35,180 nt of DNA, taken from NCBI GenBank assembly GCA_027078075.1, contig JALTKP010000290.1:1-35180 (forward strand), in the 5' to 3' direction. The position numbers and the translations under genes were made by a program. The notes below the pieces were generated by a model. The model did not search any database and had not been told where the DNA came from. It saw only the letters and a program-made list of their open reading frames with translations. Below, piece after piece: positions 34,674 to 35,180 of the stretch. How positions within the stretch are numbered: position 1 is the first letter of the stretch; each line of letters starts with the position of its first letter. Source of the DNA: Gammaproteobacteria bacterium. Lineage in GTDB: Bacteria > Pseudomonadota > Gammaproteobacteria > AKS1.

Positions 34674-35180
34674 CTACGAATCTAAATGTGTCTGACACCA
34701 TAATTCCAACAACGCGAGGTGCCAAAGCTTACTGCCCTGAATTGCTGTCATATACTTCTCGGGTGCAGCTAATAAGCGATCAATATAGGCGCGTTGCAAC
34801 ATCCCCCGTTCACGACAAGCTTTAGACTGCAAAATATCATGCATGAAATCATAAAACTCACCCCGCACAAACTTCAGCGCAGGCACAGGAAAATACCCCT
34901 TAGGGCGATCAATAACAGCGTCAGGAATCAAACCACGTGCCACCGCTTTAAGCGGGTACTTACCACCTTCACGTAATTTCAATTCAGGCGGCATTTGCAT
35001 CGCCAACTCCACCAACTCATGATCAAGAAAAGGAACCCTTGCCTCCAATCCCCATGCCATGGTCATATTATCAACCCGCTTTACTGGATCGTCCGTAATC
35101 AACATAGTTGAATCCATCCGCAAAACCTGATCAGTAAAGGTATCTGCACCAGATTGATTCAAGCGCGCATCAATCATACC
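34674..35180 (-). CDS. N-acetylglutaminylglutamine amidotransferase, C-terminal part
   Basis: The frame runs off the right edge; about 168 residues are visible. They are the end of the asparagine-synthetase-like domain: DDPVKRVDNMTMAWGLEARVPFLDHELVELA, then GGKYPLKAVARGLIPDAVIDRPKGYFPVPALK and SKLWHLALLELW. The DDPVKRVDNMTMAWGLEARVPF block and RPKGYFPVPALK are typical of the amidotransferase that makes N-acetylglutaminylglutamine amide, an osmolyte, more than of AsnB proper. In known organisms the gene is linked to ngg (acetylglutamine ligase) and a peptidase, which would lie beyond the window. Stop at 34674; no convincing terminator follows. Confidence 0.85.
   Translation of the reverse strand, partial: GMIDARLNQSGADTFTDQVLRMDSTMLITDDPVKRVDNMTMAWGLEARVPFLDHELVELAMQMPPELKLREGGKYPLKAVARGLIPDAVIDRPKGYFPVPALKFVRGEFYDFMHDILQSKACRERGMLQRAYIDRLLAAPEKYMTAIQGSKLWHLALLELWCQTHLDS

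Noticed and set aside
34664-34680. GATTC-TAC-GAATC hairpin at the end of the amidotransferase gene as a terminator
   Set aside because: Only five pairs, it contains the stop codon and has no T-run behind it.

Overview
The window is a piece of a gammaproteobacterial chromosome with moderate-to-low GC, and almost every base is used by core genes. Gene content and order (xseB-ispA-dxs; glyA-nrdR-ribD-ribE-ribBA-ribH-nusB-thiL-pgpA; dapA-bamC; gcvR-bcp) are gammaproteobacterial. A sigma-28 promoter on a chemotaxis receptor gene implies flagellar motility, and a partial N-acetylglutaminylglutamine amidotransferase gene suggests osmoadaptation. A marine or halotolerant member of the Thiotrichales-like lineages (Methylophaga or Cycloclasticus type) is my guess; no 16S rRNA is present to confirm it.

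Layout. 1-4229 (+): the end of xseB, then ispA and dxs (isoprenoid precursors), then queD and folE2 (GTP to queuosine/folate pterins). 4226-5279 (-): a convergent pair of small exported proteins, one a DTGA-type aspartic protease. 5360-12643 (-): one compact run of nine genes, glyA-nrdR-ribD-ribE-ribBA-ribH-nusB-thiL-pgpA, with gaps of at most 38 bp, covering one-carbon metabolism, riboflavin synthesis, thiamine phosphate kinase and phospholipid head-group processing. 12889-17702 (-): msrP-msrQ (periplasmic methionine sulfoxide repair) followed by a PhnD-like binding protein, a PAS histidine kinase and a receiver-only response regulator. 17776-21669 (-): purL. 21791-23842 (-): chemotaxis receptor with its own FliA promoter. 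24018-26866 (-): dapA-bamC-metallo-hydrolase. 27071-31096 (+): a GalT-like HIT protein, gcvR, bcp, PIN-PhoH and an exported NTF2-like protein. 31093-33026 (-): LysR regulator, small unknown protein, GST. 33163-33789 (+): rnt. 33790-34181: the only long non-coding stretch, carrying two near-identical hairpin elements. 34182-34514 (-): grxD with a clear terminator. 34674-35180 (-): C-terminal end of the amidotransferase.

Most of the window is ordinary housekeeping. The parts worth a second look are the paired 76-bp palindromic elements at 33.9-34.1 kb, the binding protein/kinase/receiver trio beside msrPQ, the structured leader of glyA, the GC-rich promoter discriminators shared by glyA, purL, dapA and lysR, and the RibBA protein whose GTP cyclohydrolase II half has lost its zinc site. 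I did not find a clearly new multi-gene defence or mobile system, nor tRNA, rRNA, CRISPR array or intact insertion sequence.
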